A program made the translations under genes and the position numbers. 64,000 bases of DNA from Flammula alnicola (taxonomy: Eukaryota > Basidiomycota > Agaricomycetes > Agaricales > Strophariaceae). The notes under the pieces are model-generated. The model had not been told where the DNA came from and searched no databases. It saw only the letters and a program-made list of their open reading frames with translations. The stretch covers positions 124,001 to 188,000 of the forward strand of contig JADNRV010000032.1 of NCBI GenBank assembly GCA_015499995.1. Reading direction: 5' to 3'. Of this stretch, positions 1 through 13,573 are shown one piece after another; position 1 is the first letter of the stretch; each line of letters starts with the position of its first letter.

Positions 1-1440
1 CACTACATGGCCGAGAAACATGAAGCGAAAGGAGTTGGAATCCCCCATGCACTCAGCATCCTTGCACGCGTCCTGAGCGACCCCCGGTTTGCGCCGTCTT
101 CCAAATCTTCTCAGAAAGACGAGGTGAATCTGTTCGAAGAGACTGTCGAAAAGCATGGTGGGGCGCTTGCTAGTTATGTCAACGAATGGGATTTAAGGGC
201 CAGAATGTCGACAAGAAGATCGAAGAGCTGGCTTGGGTTGTCTGTGTGCTTTACGGTGTGGCGGATGGACCGATGGGAAGTACAACGACGATGAATATCC
301 TAACTTCAATGCTGATTTCTTCTTGTGAGTGTCAAAATTTCATGTTCCAGTGATCCTTGGATTCTAATTCATGCTCATCATAGTATGCACCTCGTGACGT
401 CCTCTATATTCCTCCCTGCACTCTGTGCTCTCCTCTCTCCTGTCTCTCAAGTACGCTTGCTGAAAGCGTATTTACACGTCTCGCTCGCATGGGCTGTCGC
501 GCGTGGTCAGCCAGCATTGGACATTCCGGATTCGTCACGATATGCAGAGCCCGGAGATAGGTTCGTACCATCATCCGTTAGGTCGATGAAAACATTGGAT
601 ATCTGGATGAGGATGGTGAGGAGGCCAGGACGCATCATGACGAGCATGTGACCAAGATTATCAGGTCGCTCGTTGGTTGGGGCGGTGCCTTTGGGACGAA
701 GAAGGCCAGGGTTTGCCCGCCTGCTAAAGCAACTGAACTTGGGAAAGCTGGTAGCGGAAGAAACGTGACCGAGGAGGAGGCGGAGAGTGCTGGTTTTGGT
801 ATGGGGTTAGGATTCACCGGTGCTAGTGAGAGTACTAGTGCTAAAGCTGCTGAAGTGGAAGAGGAAGGCCCGGGCGAAGAGGCCGGTTCGGACCTAGAGC
901 GCAGCGTGCTGACCGCGAGACTGAGGAGGCGAGCAACAAGGCAAAGACGCGGATCTGCATCCTAGGGCATGGCGTGATTCCAAAAATGGTGTTGCAAGTA
1001 GCTACGGACGAGGTTGGTGGGCCGAGGGTGTTGGTCCTCGAGCCGTGCGCGGGCCGGTGGCAACAGGCGCAGAGGACTTTGTCCAAGATGAAGGGCCTTT
1101 CTACTCTGCGCCGCATGGTCCTCCGACATCGAAAATGCGGGCGACGATGCCAATGTTATTCCCCCAACAGACCTGGCTGGGTCAGAGTATCTTGACGGAG
1201 GGCTGTTCTTGAGAGTTGGCGTGCTTACACTGGGGCGAATGGGATGGGATTTGGAAGGTAAGAATGAGAGACGACCATGGCAGAAGCAAGAGGTCAGAGA
1301 GACGACGAAGAGTTTTGGGATTTTAAAGGGTTCTTCGATCAGGATTATATTCGAGCGAAGAACGCTAAAGAGGTTCCAAGGCGAAATTTTGAAGGGCTTG
1401 ACTTCGTGTATGTATCATATGTGTACTTTTATATCTAAGC
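1..1440 (+). CDS. Questin-oxidase-like protein, 3' part (5' end outside window)
   Basis: The reading frame is open from the window edge, so the start lies upstream. Recognisable blocks run in the order of the questin oxidase (DUF4243) family: an Ala/Leu-rich segment with FAPSS, then KKIEELAWVVCVLYGVADG near 210-270, FNADFF followed after an intron (about 325-383) by MHLVTSSIFLPAL and SLAWAVARGQPALDI, then HVTKIIRSLVGW, GSEYLDGGLFLRVGVLT near 1170, and FWDFKGFFD near 1315. Known family members are Baeyer-Villiger-like oxygenases acting on anthraquinones or related polyketides; the substrate here is unknown. The blocks sit in several frames. The shift near 198 is a one-base loss next to GGG. 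A low-complexity Glu/Gly/Ala stretch (about 720-900) interrupts the C-terminal half. It could be a decaying gene or an intact gene with sequence errors. Family assignment is fairly sure, exon structure is not. Confidence 0.7.
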
Positions 1441-1475
1441 TTCGTGTAAATGTTTCTGCACCAGATGAACTCTGA

Positions 1476-2060
1476 ATTCCGTTACTCTCTGTGAAAGATA
1501 ATTAATACTTGCAGGCATGAGTGTGCGTGAAAGTGATGCTGGCATATCTGCTGGCATCCATGGATGATATAACTTTGAACGCTTCGCAACAGTTGGAAGA
1601 CGTGAACTCAAGTTCGCTGGATTATCTAGCCTGCGCTACTAAGGATCGAGATACAAAGCGCCACAGAACGTGCCGGTCCATGAGATGTCAACGAAATGAA
1701 ACCATGAACAGCGTAGGCGAAAGTGATTTTTTCTTCAAAAGTGGTAAGAGTTGACCGTAAAATGACTTGAAGAGTACAAGAAATGGTATGGTGGAGACAT
1801 CGAGGCTGTAAAGAGACTACTAGTAGAGGAATGCAAGGAGAAAAACTGAATGAAACTTCTTACATATTAGGCGCCGGCGCGCTCCGGATTGGGTGTTTGG
1901 CGCAGACGAGCGGTGACTTCCGATCCAAGCAACGCCTGTCTCGAAATCCTGACTTGATCCTGACGGCCGTCCTGCATAATGCTTGAAATCCGTCAACTTG
2001 AATCTGCACATTATAGGGATTGTTCTTTCGTAACAAAATGCCTGTTGCAGATCATCGACC
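1476..2060. other. Intergenic stretch, no supported gene
   Basis: Short open frames only, none with a recognisable protein motif. A distant last exon of the questin-oxidase-like gene around 1520-1690 cannot be excluded. Confidence 0.4.
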
Positions 2061-5000
2061 ATGCGGAACAAGTCGCGTTCCCCTGCACCGCCGACAACCG
2101 TGACACCCAATCTATCGACACCAAGGCCATTTCTACCCCCGTCGCATTATGCAGTTGCTGGAGGGTTCAATATGCATAGCCCTACATCTCGTCTTGCAAA
2201 CAACCAGGGCGAGTCCTCGGCGACTAATCCGAGGCATCGTCCAGACAACGACGCGAACTCACATTCAAGGTCCCCGCGAGAGGTTTACTTCCTCCAGAAT
2301 CTTCAAGTTCAGAATCTTCTCTCATTTTAGCAGCAGAAGAACCACCCCAGAGGCCAAGCTCACGTTCGGGTTCCAGATTTGGAGGCACACTGTTGCCTTC
2401 TTTGCGAGATACGATAGACCGCATGACTCGCTCTCCTTCCCGGGCCTCGACGTCCTTCAAGACTGGCGCAGAAAATGGCGAAACCCCAAACGAAGTAACA
2501 GAGTTCGAAGTCGCCGATGTTCTCCTGATTCTCGGACGCCCATGTCTTCTAAGCATCCGAATCCGAGAGAATCACCAGCACATACCCCTAGGACTGATAG
2601 CCCAATCACGCCAAATCTTTCGCATATCTACTCGAACCAGTCAACCCCAACTTTGGGGAATGCTTCTTCGCGATTAAGGCTCCTGCCAAATCTGCATGAA
2701 ATCTTCTCTCCGATCTCCAACGCCTACAACAAATTCCCCAAAAGCTTCAGCAGTTACAGCTCCCACTTCGTCCGTGGCGGGCTCCTCTTTAAGGACTGTG
2801 AAGAGTCTTTTGAGTCGGAAGTACTCTGGAACACTGAAGTCTCCGTTCAACAACAAGGCTTCAAGGGACAATTCTCGCAAGGTAGAATTTCCGTCAATCA
2901 ATCACTCGTTCGTATGCCTGAGATTTCTTAGGAAATTAGAGATGCCGATACTCAAGACGAATTACAAGCTGGACTCGTTTCTGAATATACCGCTCGATTG
3001 GCTCCTTCGAATAAAATCTTCCAATCAAGTATACCTCGCCCTCGGACAAGATACTATAACGACAATCCCAATCGTCTCGAAGACTCTGACCTCGAACGTC
3101 GATACGAGGACGAATTACGAGATAGGCGAAAGCTAACTGTCACCAACGCCGAAGTCTCAGGATCCAGCTCAGAAAGCGACGCCGACTCGAGGAAAGGTTT
3201 TTACATGGACAATAGAGCGGATCCTGGCAGAAACTGGAAACCCAAACAACATTCGCGCGGTACTGTCGGTCTAGGTCTTTCTTTACCGCTTAATTCTTCG
3301 TTAAATGGCGAGCAAAACGAGCAACGACCCTGGGCAAATTCCGACAGGAAGAGATCCGCCCAAGTCCGCAAGAGAAAACCCTGCGATTTTCCTTGCCGGT
3401 ATCAGAATCTGCTAGTTCTCACTACTCTGGCGAGTTTAACAGCTATCGACCTGACTCGTATCGAAGGAGTTACGGCACAGGCGACGTCCAGGCAGACCAT
3501 GCTCGGAGACGGGCCGAATTCATGGACGTTGTCGAAAATCTCGGAGCATTTAAGAAATCTCCGTTACAATCCAGAGATGCACGAGCCGACACGTACAACA
3601 GACGATCCAACTCGCCTCAAAGTCGGTTCCAGAGCCCATCTTCCCGCTCTCCTACATTTTCCGGTTCGGCACAAGAGGAGAGCACCGACGAAGAAATAGA
3701 GTCCGAACGCGAAGGCTACTCTATTCGTCGCTCAAAGGTGAAGGATTCTAGACGTCGCAGTTCGAGCTGTGAACCAAGGTTCCCTGCGTTTCTTGACCTA
3801 GACGATGACGGCGCCGTACCGATCGTCCCACCCCGACCGCGATCTGCATTACAGCGTGCGCCGCCTTCGCCTCCTAACCCTCGAGTATTTCCAGCAAACC
3901 TGCGAGAACTTATCAAAGGCCGAAATTCCTTCTCAAAGCCTCCTTCAGCTCGCAAGGATCCTTTGCCGCCTGTGTCAGTTGCTTCGACGCGTCATCCCAC
4001 TCCAGAGCATCATAATAGGCAAACCGAGCCCCAAGAGCAGAAAAGGCAAGGAGCTTCATGGTACTCTAATTCAGCCTCTCGTGGTCGTCGAGAAGAGCCT
4101 CCTTATCGAAATACGCGCGAACAATCAGAAGCCTCTGCCATCGCTGAAGGATATAGGTCTGCTGCCGCCCGAGAACGTTTGGCATTCGGTATACCTCCAT
4201 CCGAATCGGACGAAGACCTCCAGAGCGCAGAAAACGATCAACTTTCGCATGCCGAAAGCGACATGTCTTCTCTGAATCGAACGATGTGGCAGGAGGATAG
4301 CGAGGAGCTGAGTGTGGATGCGGAGAGTATTTTCAAGGCATTGCAACATTCTTCGACCAAGAAGGACAGTAAACGAAATCTGAACCACCAGGTGCCCTTT
4401 TCCTTTTTTTCAAAAAGACAAAGTTTTGCTTATTCTGAAGAATTATAGCGCATATACGAGAACACTCCACGCTTAAGCATCATCTCTCCAACTTTGAGCG
4501 CCTCATCCGTATATGACGAGCCTGTCCAGAGACAGCCCGGAATTTACACGAAACGGGTGAAACAAACCGCCACAATGTAGCATGGACGGACAAGGAATGC
4601 GTTCCTCTGTCAGATACCAACCCTCCTCCACAGGAGACCTCCAAAACTCGAGAAGCCGTCATTCAGGAGATTTTTGAGACCGAGGAGGATCTCCTGCGCC
4701 TTTTCCATATCTGTATGCGGATGTTCATCCTGCCTCTTCGTGTCCAAAAAGCAGGTCGTGGATTGCAGGTGTACCACCAACATCGCCAGACTGCTCGACT
4801 GGTTCGACGACATTGTCAATCTGCATGAACAAATTTATCAATCTTTATGCTCAGCTCGAGACACTATGTCTCCTGCGACGGATCGCGTGTCGGAGTCTCT
4901 TCGATGTTTCGTTTCGAAAGTCGAGGTTTACCAACCTTACTTAATCAGGCTTGCCGACGTGTCTGAAGAAATCGCGTCGCTAACAGATAATCTCAAAAAC

Positions 5001-6454
5001 GATTTGGGCAGTTCATCTCTATCCAGCAAAGATCACCAGACTGCGAAGGATGGACGCTTCAAAGGCTGTTAATGCTACCTGTGAACCGACTGGCAACATA
5101 TCAGGATTTGTTTGCAGTAGGCCCTTCGTTTTCATCTTTTAGTTGAAGGTTGTCTTACATACTGACTATTCGGTTTAGCGGATGCTCGATTTGACACCAA
5201 AGTCACATCAAGACTACTTATCTACTTTCTCTCTTTCTCGATCTACAGACATGGTCATCAGGGTCATGACCGAAGTTAAAATCCGTGAAGATGAGTATAA
5301 TCTACTAAAAGCATTTTCATCACGCATACAGGGGCTCTCCTCCTCGAATGATCTGGCAACCCGAGAACGGCGACTCCTCCATTCTGGTCCTCTAGCCGTT
5401 TCGGATTTTTCACCTACTTCTGAAGGTACTTTCAACCCCAGTTCTCATGGGCAAACGACCGAAGCCAGCAGAGCAAAACGAGGCTCAAGATTGCTGGATG
5501 CTATTAGCACATCTTCAAGTACTATCTTTGAGAGATCTGATTCTGTGAAATCGACATCGACTGGCAACTCTTTTTCTTCAGACGTTCCTGCTACCTCGAC
5601 GCCTGTGAAGTCTTCAAATTCTTGGTTTTCTCGTTTGCCTCTCCGGAAGCGGTCTCGATCCAAGTCTCCATTACCGATGGCAGGGCCGACTCGGGATCAC
5701 AGCGATTTACAGCATTCTCCCCCAACTGCTTTGCGAACTGTCTCTGTCCATGCTTTTGTGTTCAATGATCTCGTTCTCCTGGCCCAGCCGAGTCAGACCT
5801 CGGGCCATGAGCCTCAGTGGATTCTGTCTAAGGATCTTGGGATTTTCAGACCTTTGTCAATCGCTCGCATTCAGACGAGGAATAACGAAGGTATCTTGGT
5901 CTTTCTTCTATAAGAATGCCTTTCTCGCTATTGATAACTGAACGAGTTGTGAAGGAACTATTCTATCTTTGGAAGCTATGGTTCTTGACTCTGAATCTCT
6001 AAATGAGGATACGGACTTCAGGACCACCTCGTTCCGTACCGTGGATGTTGTGCTTCCCCGACAACCATATGAACATGCCAACGAAGACTCCGTTGATCTA
6101 TTCAATAACGAAGCATTTCAGCAAGCTTGGCTTATGGCTTTCCGACAATGTACTAAAACAACTTTACGCAAGCTAACGTTTCTTGGAGTTGGTCATCAAG
6201 ACGATCTTTTCAATAACTCTGATCAGACGCTTGATACCCGTCTGGCCGTCTCGTCGCTGGTTGGATCCGGCCTGCCCATACCTAGAAGTCCTTCCGGTAC
6301 ATTTCCGGACATGCGTGGAGGAGGCGACAACGCGTTTTGGGGAGACGAGAGGGAGGAACGTGGTTGGTGGTCTTTGCGATATCAACAAATTTTTCGGGAA
6401 TTTCAGCGACAGGACTCGCTGCTCTCTGATGATGACGGCTCTGTGGGAATGTGA
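2061..6454 (+). CDS. Rho guanine nucleotide exchange factor (DH-PH), frameshifted as read
   Basis: A long Ser/Pro/Arg-rich N-terminal half (2061-4450) precedes a DH domain that begins near 4650 with REAVIQEIFETEEDLLRL and continues with LPLRVQ, WIAGVPPT, IARLLDWFDDI, LLMLPVNRLATYQDLFA and LDLTPKSHQDYL. A PH-like region follows (VHAFVFNDLVLLAQP near 5750; EAFQQAWLMAFRQCTKTTL near 6110). DH domains catalyse GDP release from Rho-family GTPases at the membrane or cytoskeleton; the target GTPase is not predictable. GT-AG introns are visible at 4392-4448, 5117-5178 and 5891-5954. The coding frame slips repeatedly (near 2280, 2520, 2700, 2990, 3390, 4750, 4780), mostly in the direction expected of a single missing base, including twice inside the conserved DH core. 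Either the gene is a pseudogene or the sequence carries indel errors. The start at 2061 is the first in-frame ATG, but an upstream exon is possible. Confidence 0.8.
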
Positions 6455-6530
6455 ATGTATCTATCCTCTTTATTGTATACAATTAATGTCTAACTGTGAT
6501 GCAAATCAAGTGATAAATCTTCATCCGTTC

Positions 6531-7643
6531 TCAATATGACTCTGCATCTTCCGCAAGGTATTCTTCGCAGTCAACCTCAAACTCCATGTCTTCGTTTTCG
6601 GAATCTGGTATCGTGATAATAACCTCTGGTTCAGCCTGTTGTTCACCTTCATCCTCCTCAAGATCGGCAGCCCATTCAACAGGGCCTCTGAACGTTGTCT
6701 TGGCCGGTTTTTCAGGAGTGAGACTCGGAGTCTAGTCATAAAGGAAAGATGTATGGTCATCGTACTTGCATGACAAAACTACAACTGACCTTGCGAAACC
6801 TTTGGGTATAGTTAAATTTAAGTCCTCCGAAGAAAACTACGGATCTATCATCATCCTACCCAGGTTAAAGTTCGTTACTCCTGCGGAGGCTGGCCAGTGC
6901 GCAACGTACCTCTGATGTATATTCCCCCCATCCTTCATCTGTGCTACTTCGATACCAGTTCGCACTGGGTCCAACTTGCCCAAGTCCCATCGCTTCCGCA
7001 GAGAAGCCAACCTTGTACCCTCTGCCTCTCGTCGTCCACATGTTTATAGCGCATTTCTTGGTTGAAAAGGTCGAAGTGATGACCCACAAACTATTGTTTT
7101 TTACGTCATCAGGCCACTGTTCGAGAATAACAAGCGCATTTTTCTTCATCCAGGTCTTGAATGGGGTCGTATGGTAGTACCGCTCGTGCGTAATTGGTGG
7201 AGTGGTCAAGAGGATAGCGCCGACATCGCTGTCGATATGATATGAGTAGACAGCCGACGCCGTCACCGGAATTCCTGGAGCAGGATCACTACAGACCATC
7301 AGAGGCCACCGACACTACGAGGTATGCCAATCGCGTACATTCCAGCTGACAATTCAATCTTCGTAGTCTTCGTGTTCGATGACACTTTGGGGCCCCATTT
7401 TATGCGATTGTCCCTTGGGGCCTTCACCAACTCGTCCTCTACAGAACTCAGCCCTTTCCGCAAAAGCTCCTCGTGGTCCTCGAGATCAGCAATGATGTTC
7501 CATGATCCAAAAGCATCGAAGTATCCGATTATTCCAGGCTTAAATATCGACAACGACGGTGGCCGATACAGAGCAATGCCAAAGGGGTGATTCTCCATAG
7601 TCTTCGCATACTTTTGGTCGAGTTTCCATTGCGAATTCGACAT
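6531..7643 (-). CDS. Conserved agaricomycete hypothetical protein
   Basis: Four exons read cleanly: 7319-7643, 6910-7274, 6790-6855 and 6531-6731, joined by GT-AG introns of 44, 54 and 58 nt. The protein has a repeated layout: FKPGIIGYFDAFGSWNIIADL, KWGPKVSS, then SASAVY-type and AILLTTPPITHERYYH, WVITSTFSTKKCAINMW, and VVFFGGLKFNYTQRF, ending in an acidic tail. I recognise this as a family common in mushroom-forming fungi, without an assigned function. No signal peptide or membrane span is visible. Unlike its neighbours it shows no frame break, which supports a functional gene. It is transcribed towards the end of the Rho exchange factor with only 76 nt between the stop codons, so the two 3' UTRs probably overlap. 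Confidence 0.75.
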
Positions 7644-8075
7644 ATGGTTCTGTTTCTTGCTGGATATATCCTATCGGTGGTTCTTACAGGTGGAGGCTAG
7701 CTGGCAAGGAAAGGCACATCGCTAAAGTGCAACGGGATCACGGATCATGGTGGTTACTGCGCTGTAAGCAACCTCTCTAGTTATGTATATTTTTAACGCA
7801 GTTTGCGGGGTCCGACTTCAACCTTCGTTGAAATATTTGTTGGCTGCAATTCCGATGCAAGATGAAAACAAGCTACATAACTCTAGAGACTGTCCCTTCT
7901 AGTAAGTGAGCGTAATGGTGTCGTGATTGGATGCATGATTGATGCGTGAATGTGTCTGTCTATAAGATGTGCGATTGGTGATAGAATATCCATGGAAGAA
8001 TGATGAAGCAGAAAGATGGGATCGACAACTTGGGTGCGAGGGAAAGCTAAATAAAGAGTCATTATTTGTAACAAA
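7644..8075. other. Intergenic, upstream of 6531-7643 and downstream of the SLC26-type gene
   Basis: No coding signal or repeat recognised. It must hold the promoter of the minus-strand gene ending at 7643 and the 3' UTR of the transporter gene. Confidence 0.4.
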
Positions 8076-11000
8076 TTATTGCCTCGATGCGATTGCTGAG
8101 AGCAGGATGTCGTAATCTAATTTTGCAGCTGGACAAAAAAAGTCAGGGAAGTGCCATGAAAAGCGAGATGAAGCGAAAACACACCCTTTAAGACAAGCTG
8201 GATAAACACCTTGGCTAGTTCAGGTTCTTCTGTCTGTAGTCGTTGTAAATTCACATTGCTGATCTTCCACAACGCCGAAGGGGCCTGTGCACAACCGTCG
8301 CATTTCTTGGTGCATCTGCGAGCGCTGACAGTTCGCCGCGACTGTGCCTGCAACCATCGACTCTTCCAAGTGTTGTGCAGGATTAGCGAACTCATACGAG
8401 GCGCGTAGCACGCCAGACTCGATGACATAAAGGCCATCGGAGGGATCGCCAAATTTCCAGAGCACGTGCCCTTCGGGGACAGTGATGCGCTCAAGGTAGG
8501 CGTCTATACGTCGGAAAAGTATTGGGTCAACATCGCCATATGAAGAAAAGGCCATCGATAGCGTTTTGATGGGTCGAGTTGGTATCTGGCTGAGAGAAAA
8601 TTTCTGTTGCGATGGTGCGATCACCAGCATCCGGATATGGGATCGTCGTGGTGAACGAACAAAGGATCCAACGAGATGGCTGTATCAGTATCTGCATCTT
8701 GTCGTCCAGGCACAGCTACAATGTCATCAGAATGGATGTTACGGAGGCAAGAAAGAGAAAGAACACACTCAAAGTCGATGCAGAAGTTTCAATCTTCTGC
8801 GACCTGAACCAAGCGCGTAGGTACGCATTTTCCGTCCCTAATACGCCAACATAGATGAACATCCCTTCTTATCAGATATAGGGAAGACTTGTGCCAACTT
8901 ACATTCCATTGCCTCACTGAACGTCCCAACAGCTCCACGCCACTCGCGCCCAACACTTCGACGCTTCTCAAGGCCTTACCGATAGGCGAGTCTACCGTGA
9001 ACCCGCAAAACACGACCGTAACTCGTTTGGACGCGAGCAGCCTGTGTATCCGCACGAACGCCTCCGCAGAAGACATATCAACACCAGCCACAAGTGACAG
9101 GTCTAGCACGAGGAACTGAATTGGGCGATGTTGCCAGTACGGGCCTTCAAGGAGATCGCGAATCGTCTCTTCCACGGATGTGATCGTGCCAAAGAAGAGG
9201 AAGCCTACGAAAAATTTGCCAGTCAGAGAATGCTCATTTGAAGACAGAAGAGGATGTTAACTCACCTTGCAGACGGAGGATAGTGGTCTGCTGCGAAACT
9301 TCTCGAATATATGCGCGTTGTTGGCTCGGTCGACGCACAGCTGACATCGCCAGATCTCCGGTATACATGGCACGTATACTCCGCAGCTGTGAGTTCTGAA
9401 CCACAAAGAAGAAACCTAAACACCAAAATAGTCAACCTTCCCAATCATTAAAAGATGTACGAAGGCTTACAACAAACAATGATACCAAACAAAACGCCAA
9501 TGACAAAATCCCAGACCGTCATGCAGACCATGATGCTGACGATCGTGATATATTCCGGCCTGACAGAATCATTGCGTCAAGCTAACAGCTTAAGTTGAGA
9601 TAAATATGACCGACCAGCTAACTCGATGACGGTTATCCCACAACGCTTCCTTGACCAGATCAATTCCCAAAACAAAAATGAGAGCACCGACAACCATGAC
9701 AGCTGCAAGAAATTTTATATCGGCGTGACAAATGCGGCGAATGACACAGATACTCACGTATGAAAGCAATAGGCCCAGGCCCAATAACAAGTAGAGCAAT
9801 AGTAGCGATAGCGAGGAGGAATCCGGCAATGCGATTATCACCGCCCACGCGGTAGAATCTGATGGACGGTATAAACGAGTCTGAAGGATCACAAAGGTCA
9901 GGAAAAATACGTACAACAATGTGTTTACATAGACAAGATAATTTGGCCTGTAAGTATTCAAGTAAGTTTGTGATACCATATTCGTTCTGATCTGAACCTT
10001 ACACAACACCAATGAAACCGGCCAGAAGATTGGAATAGCCATGTGCGACGAGCTCTTTGTTCGTGTCGACGTCGTTATTAAGGATACAGCTATAGATCGA
10101 AAAAAGTTAGTTAAAATGAAGAAACGATTGCCACCAAGTAGACCCACCAAGAGCAGGAACATTTAACGGAGGATGCAGGATATTGAAAAAGAGCCTTTCC
10201 GAAAAGAGCGAGGATCAGAATACAAACCTCCAGGAAGCAAATATAACAACTCACAAAGCAAACTGAATGGGCAAAGTCGACCACAACGCGCTGTATCTGA
10301 CTAAGCTGAAGTCTGCAAAATGGTTGATAAGTCATTAGTCGTCAATTCCTGCCACGGAAAGAATCAGCACATACCATAATAGCTGTAGAAATTGTACCAA
10401 GGTTCTTTTGCCGATGCGCCCATGTCGAACACCCATCCGGTGCGACGCAACTCTCCCAGATCGAGCCCAGCAGCAAATACGACAATGTAGAAGAGAACGG
10501 GAATAATGATAAAATCTAGTCAACACAGTCGAAAAAAAATCAGATATCCAAAATGATATTGACAACACGGATAACTCACAAGCTGGGAAAATAAGCTGAT
10601 GGTGGTACTTGCGCGTGATCAGCCTCAGCAAGATGGCAAGAAATAGAGGGAAGGTCCAGAGTAGGAGATTGTGCTTGTCGAGAAACATAAATTCGAAAGT
10701 CTCCCATGTCATGTCGAAGTCGTCGTCGGAAATGCGCATGCTGACGGTTAACCTTTACACACCAATCCAATTAGATCAATGGCTTCATATCACGAGGACG
10801 CAGAACGAAGGCGGAAAGGAGCAACTGGTAACGAGTCCACCCTTACGCGAGGAACGCGTAAACTTGTGCAGGGCCGGAGCATATCGAGAACAATTCAACA
10901 GCAAAATATAACTCGAACGTACCCTGTTTCGATGAGAAACGCGCCGACGCCTCCGATGCACCTATGTAAAAGAGAATGCCATAAGAAAAACAGCCCTACG

Positions 11001-13573
11001 AGCAGCTGACCATAGCACACGACCGTGCGTTCCGCCGCCTGAGTATATTGTACGTACCCAACAAGAATATGGCGTGGGAAGAAACCCACTACAACTCCTA
11101 ATTTGAGAGCGCCGAGGAGAAGAAGGAGAGCCCTGAATATTAGAGAATACGAAAATACTATGAGGTGTCGAACAGCGATGAAAGGCTGGCAAGAAGTACT
11201 AACCAGTAAGGATCGAACTCAGTGCATAGGCAACGAGAGTAGTTGACATAATAGCGAGAGGCTGGTCTTCGCCAATCTCAGTAGCAATAGTCGTCGCAAG
11301 GATGTGGAAAAAAGGCTGCCCATGCAACAAAACTGAGATATGACTCCTTTCAGTAGTAATGAAATTTGCTTACCACAACCTCGATCATCATGCTACCATT
11401 CGCACCTGCGAACCCGGAACCTCCAAATGTATACACCAGCTGTGACACAATTGTGGTCACGAAGAACATCGACACGCCCATAGGTCCTCGATCCGCAAAC
11501 ACACCAGTGGCCGGGAAGATGATCATGCCATCTGCAAGTCAAATGAAAAGCAAAGATGAGTACGGAGCATCACGAGCGGAAGAGGAGTCGCAAGGAAAGA
11601 AAGATTCGAAATGAAGGAGTGAGAATCGCGGTTGGATATGCTAAAAAGTTGATAGCCTAGAGTGGTCAGTGATCTTGAGGTCCGAAGAATAGGTCTGTGC
11701 AAGGATGGAGGCCATAGCATCATGAAAATTTCGCAACCCACACGAAGACAAAAATAATAAAAAAGGAAAGAAGCAACGCCAAAAATAGACCAAAAATTAA
11801 GGATCCGGAGCAAAAAAAATACTCACAGGAAACACCGTCCAAAATGTTGAGCAAACAGCCAAGCAGAACGGCCGGCACTGCCTTGACCGCTGTACGCGCA
11901 TGCTCTGGTGCCCTCGAAACTTCCTTCTTCACTCTAGCCTTCAATTCCGCCGTATTCACGTTCAGCCGAGGTCTGCCGACCTGCAATTTCATACTCTTCA
12001 CAGTGTTGTCGAAGAATGTGCGTGGACCCCAGCCCTCCTCCTCGTCGCCAGGCGTGAGACCGTGGAGATGATGGCCAGGGTGCCCGTGGCCGTTGAGGAT
12101 GCCAATCTTCCGATGTAACACAGGAGCAGGAGATATTTCACGAGACTCGGGTGTAAATGGTGTGGCAGTTGGGTTGATAGCAGAGGCGTGTGCTCGTCCA
12201 TCAGCTCGTGGTGGGGTGGAGAAGGCGTCGAGGGGCCTAATTGACGCGCGAGAGAAGTCGGGCTTCGCCAATGCACGCGGTTGGGCGTTGTTAACGCCTG
12301 CGCAGACGGTGGAAGTCCACTGAGAAGTGGTCGAGGTGTGCCCTGAGGCGTAGCCGTTGGTGTAGTATCTGTCGGAGGAGCAAAAGGGCAACAGGGGTCT
12401 CTGGTGGTATAGTGCTTCACGGCGACCTCCTGAGCGCGTCGATGAAAGACTCGAGGACCTCGAAGATGACGCCGGAGACGAGGCGTTCGACGGGCGAAGC
12501 AAAGAAATTCCTGACGGTTTCTTCTTCTCGGACGTCATTCGTCGTGGTTCGTCCGACGTTCCAGGTGGAGGTAGCGTCGCAATGGACGAGTCCAAGCCCG
12601 ATCCGGAGCCCGAAGCTGAAGCTCCAGAAGATGGCACGTCTCTCAAAAACGACGACGTCAAGCTACGCGACACAAGAGACGTCTGGTCCGGCTCGAGGTC
12701 AAGGCCCAGGCTGGAGGTGGAACTTGAACGGGGCGTAGCTTCATTTTCGCCCAAAGGCAGGCTATGTGGAAAGATGAACCCAGAGGTGCGTCTTCCGTAT
12801 TTGTTGTTGGCTCAACGTGTGTGGGTGGTCGCGGCGGCGGCACTGCACCCGCGTCTGATAGAGTGAATGACCGGAACGATCCAATTCTGCCACCGCCAGA
12901 AGCTACCGAGGCTGGGAACGGCATATTCGATAGCTGCAGAGTCGCAGCGCGTATAGAATCAGGGGTATGCTGTTGAAGGGAATCCGGGGTTGCAGACACG
13001 GGCAGAAAAACGTTGGACGCGTTATACGATTTGGGTTGGAGGAGCCTATATTAATGGTGCAGGGTATGTCAGTGAATGGAAGCTATGCGAACGTGCGCGT
13101 GAGACTAAGTACGAAGAAACAGGTTCGAGAAGGCCATTCCATCGTCTGACTAGACAGAAGCACGGAGGTATTCAAGGTTGGCAATAAATGAGGTCAGATG
13201 GCGTATTCCTATGCCTTGAAGGCCCACATCCCAACCAGGCGCATAAAATCCATGAAAGAATGAACCAACACTTACCCAGCCCTGTGCAACGAAGGTGATT
13301 CGTTAAGTAATAATTTGACGGATCCGGATTATTGTTAAGGTCCTGTGATGCAAAACTGTCCGCAACGGCCGAACCGCCATCTGTCGTACGACCTCTCGAG
13401 TTCTGGTTTTCGCTATCATCTCCGTGAAGTTCACGTCTGGACGAATCCGAAACGACGAAATCTGATAGACGGCGCTGCATGTACCCCAGAAAAGTTGATA
13501 TCGATTCAGAGTTTGTCGCGCCTGGATGATGGGAAGGAACAAGAGGGGTCGCAAGCCTCGTATCTTCGGCCAT
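8076..13573 (-). CDS. SulP/SLC26-family transporter with STAS and cyclic-nucleotide-binding-like domains
   Basis: A Ser/Pro-rich cytosolic N-terminus (to about 11900) contains [19 protein letters not shown] multi-span membrane region follows in many small exons: [64 protein letters not shown], then [14 protein letters not shown] and [25 protein letters not shown] domain ([19 protein letters not shown] near 9080) and a cyclic-nucleotide-binding-like fold ([19 protein letters not shown] and [15 protein letters not shown] near 8460) complete it. The last exon ends in [17 protein letters not shown] with stop at 8076. This architecture matches the yeast YGR125W/Vsb1 group, linked to vacuolar storage of basic amino acids, rather than plasma-membrane sulfate permeases. 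One intron (11532-11826) is unusually long at 295 nt. Single-base frame losses occur near 12780, 8335 and 8277, each cured by one extra G in a G run. I think the gene is functional. Confidence 0.85.

Noticed and set aside
2061..6454. Programmed ribosomal frameshifting in the Rho exchange factor
   Set aside because: The shifts are too many, lie in conserved and linker regions alike, and the same one-base losses occur in unrelated genes; sequence error or decay explains them better.
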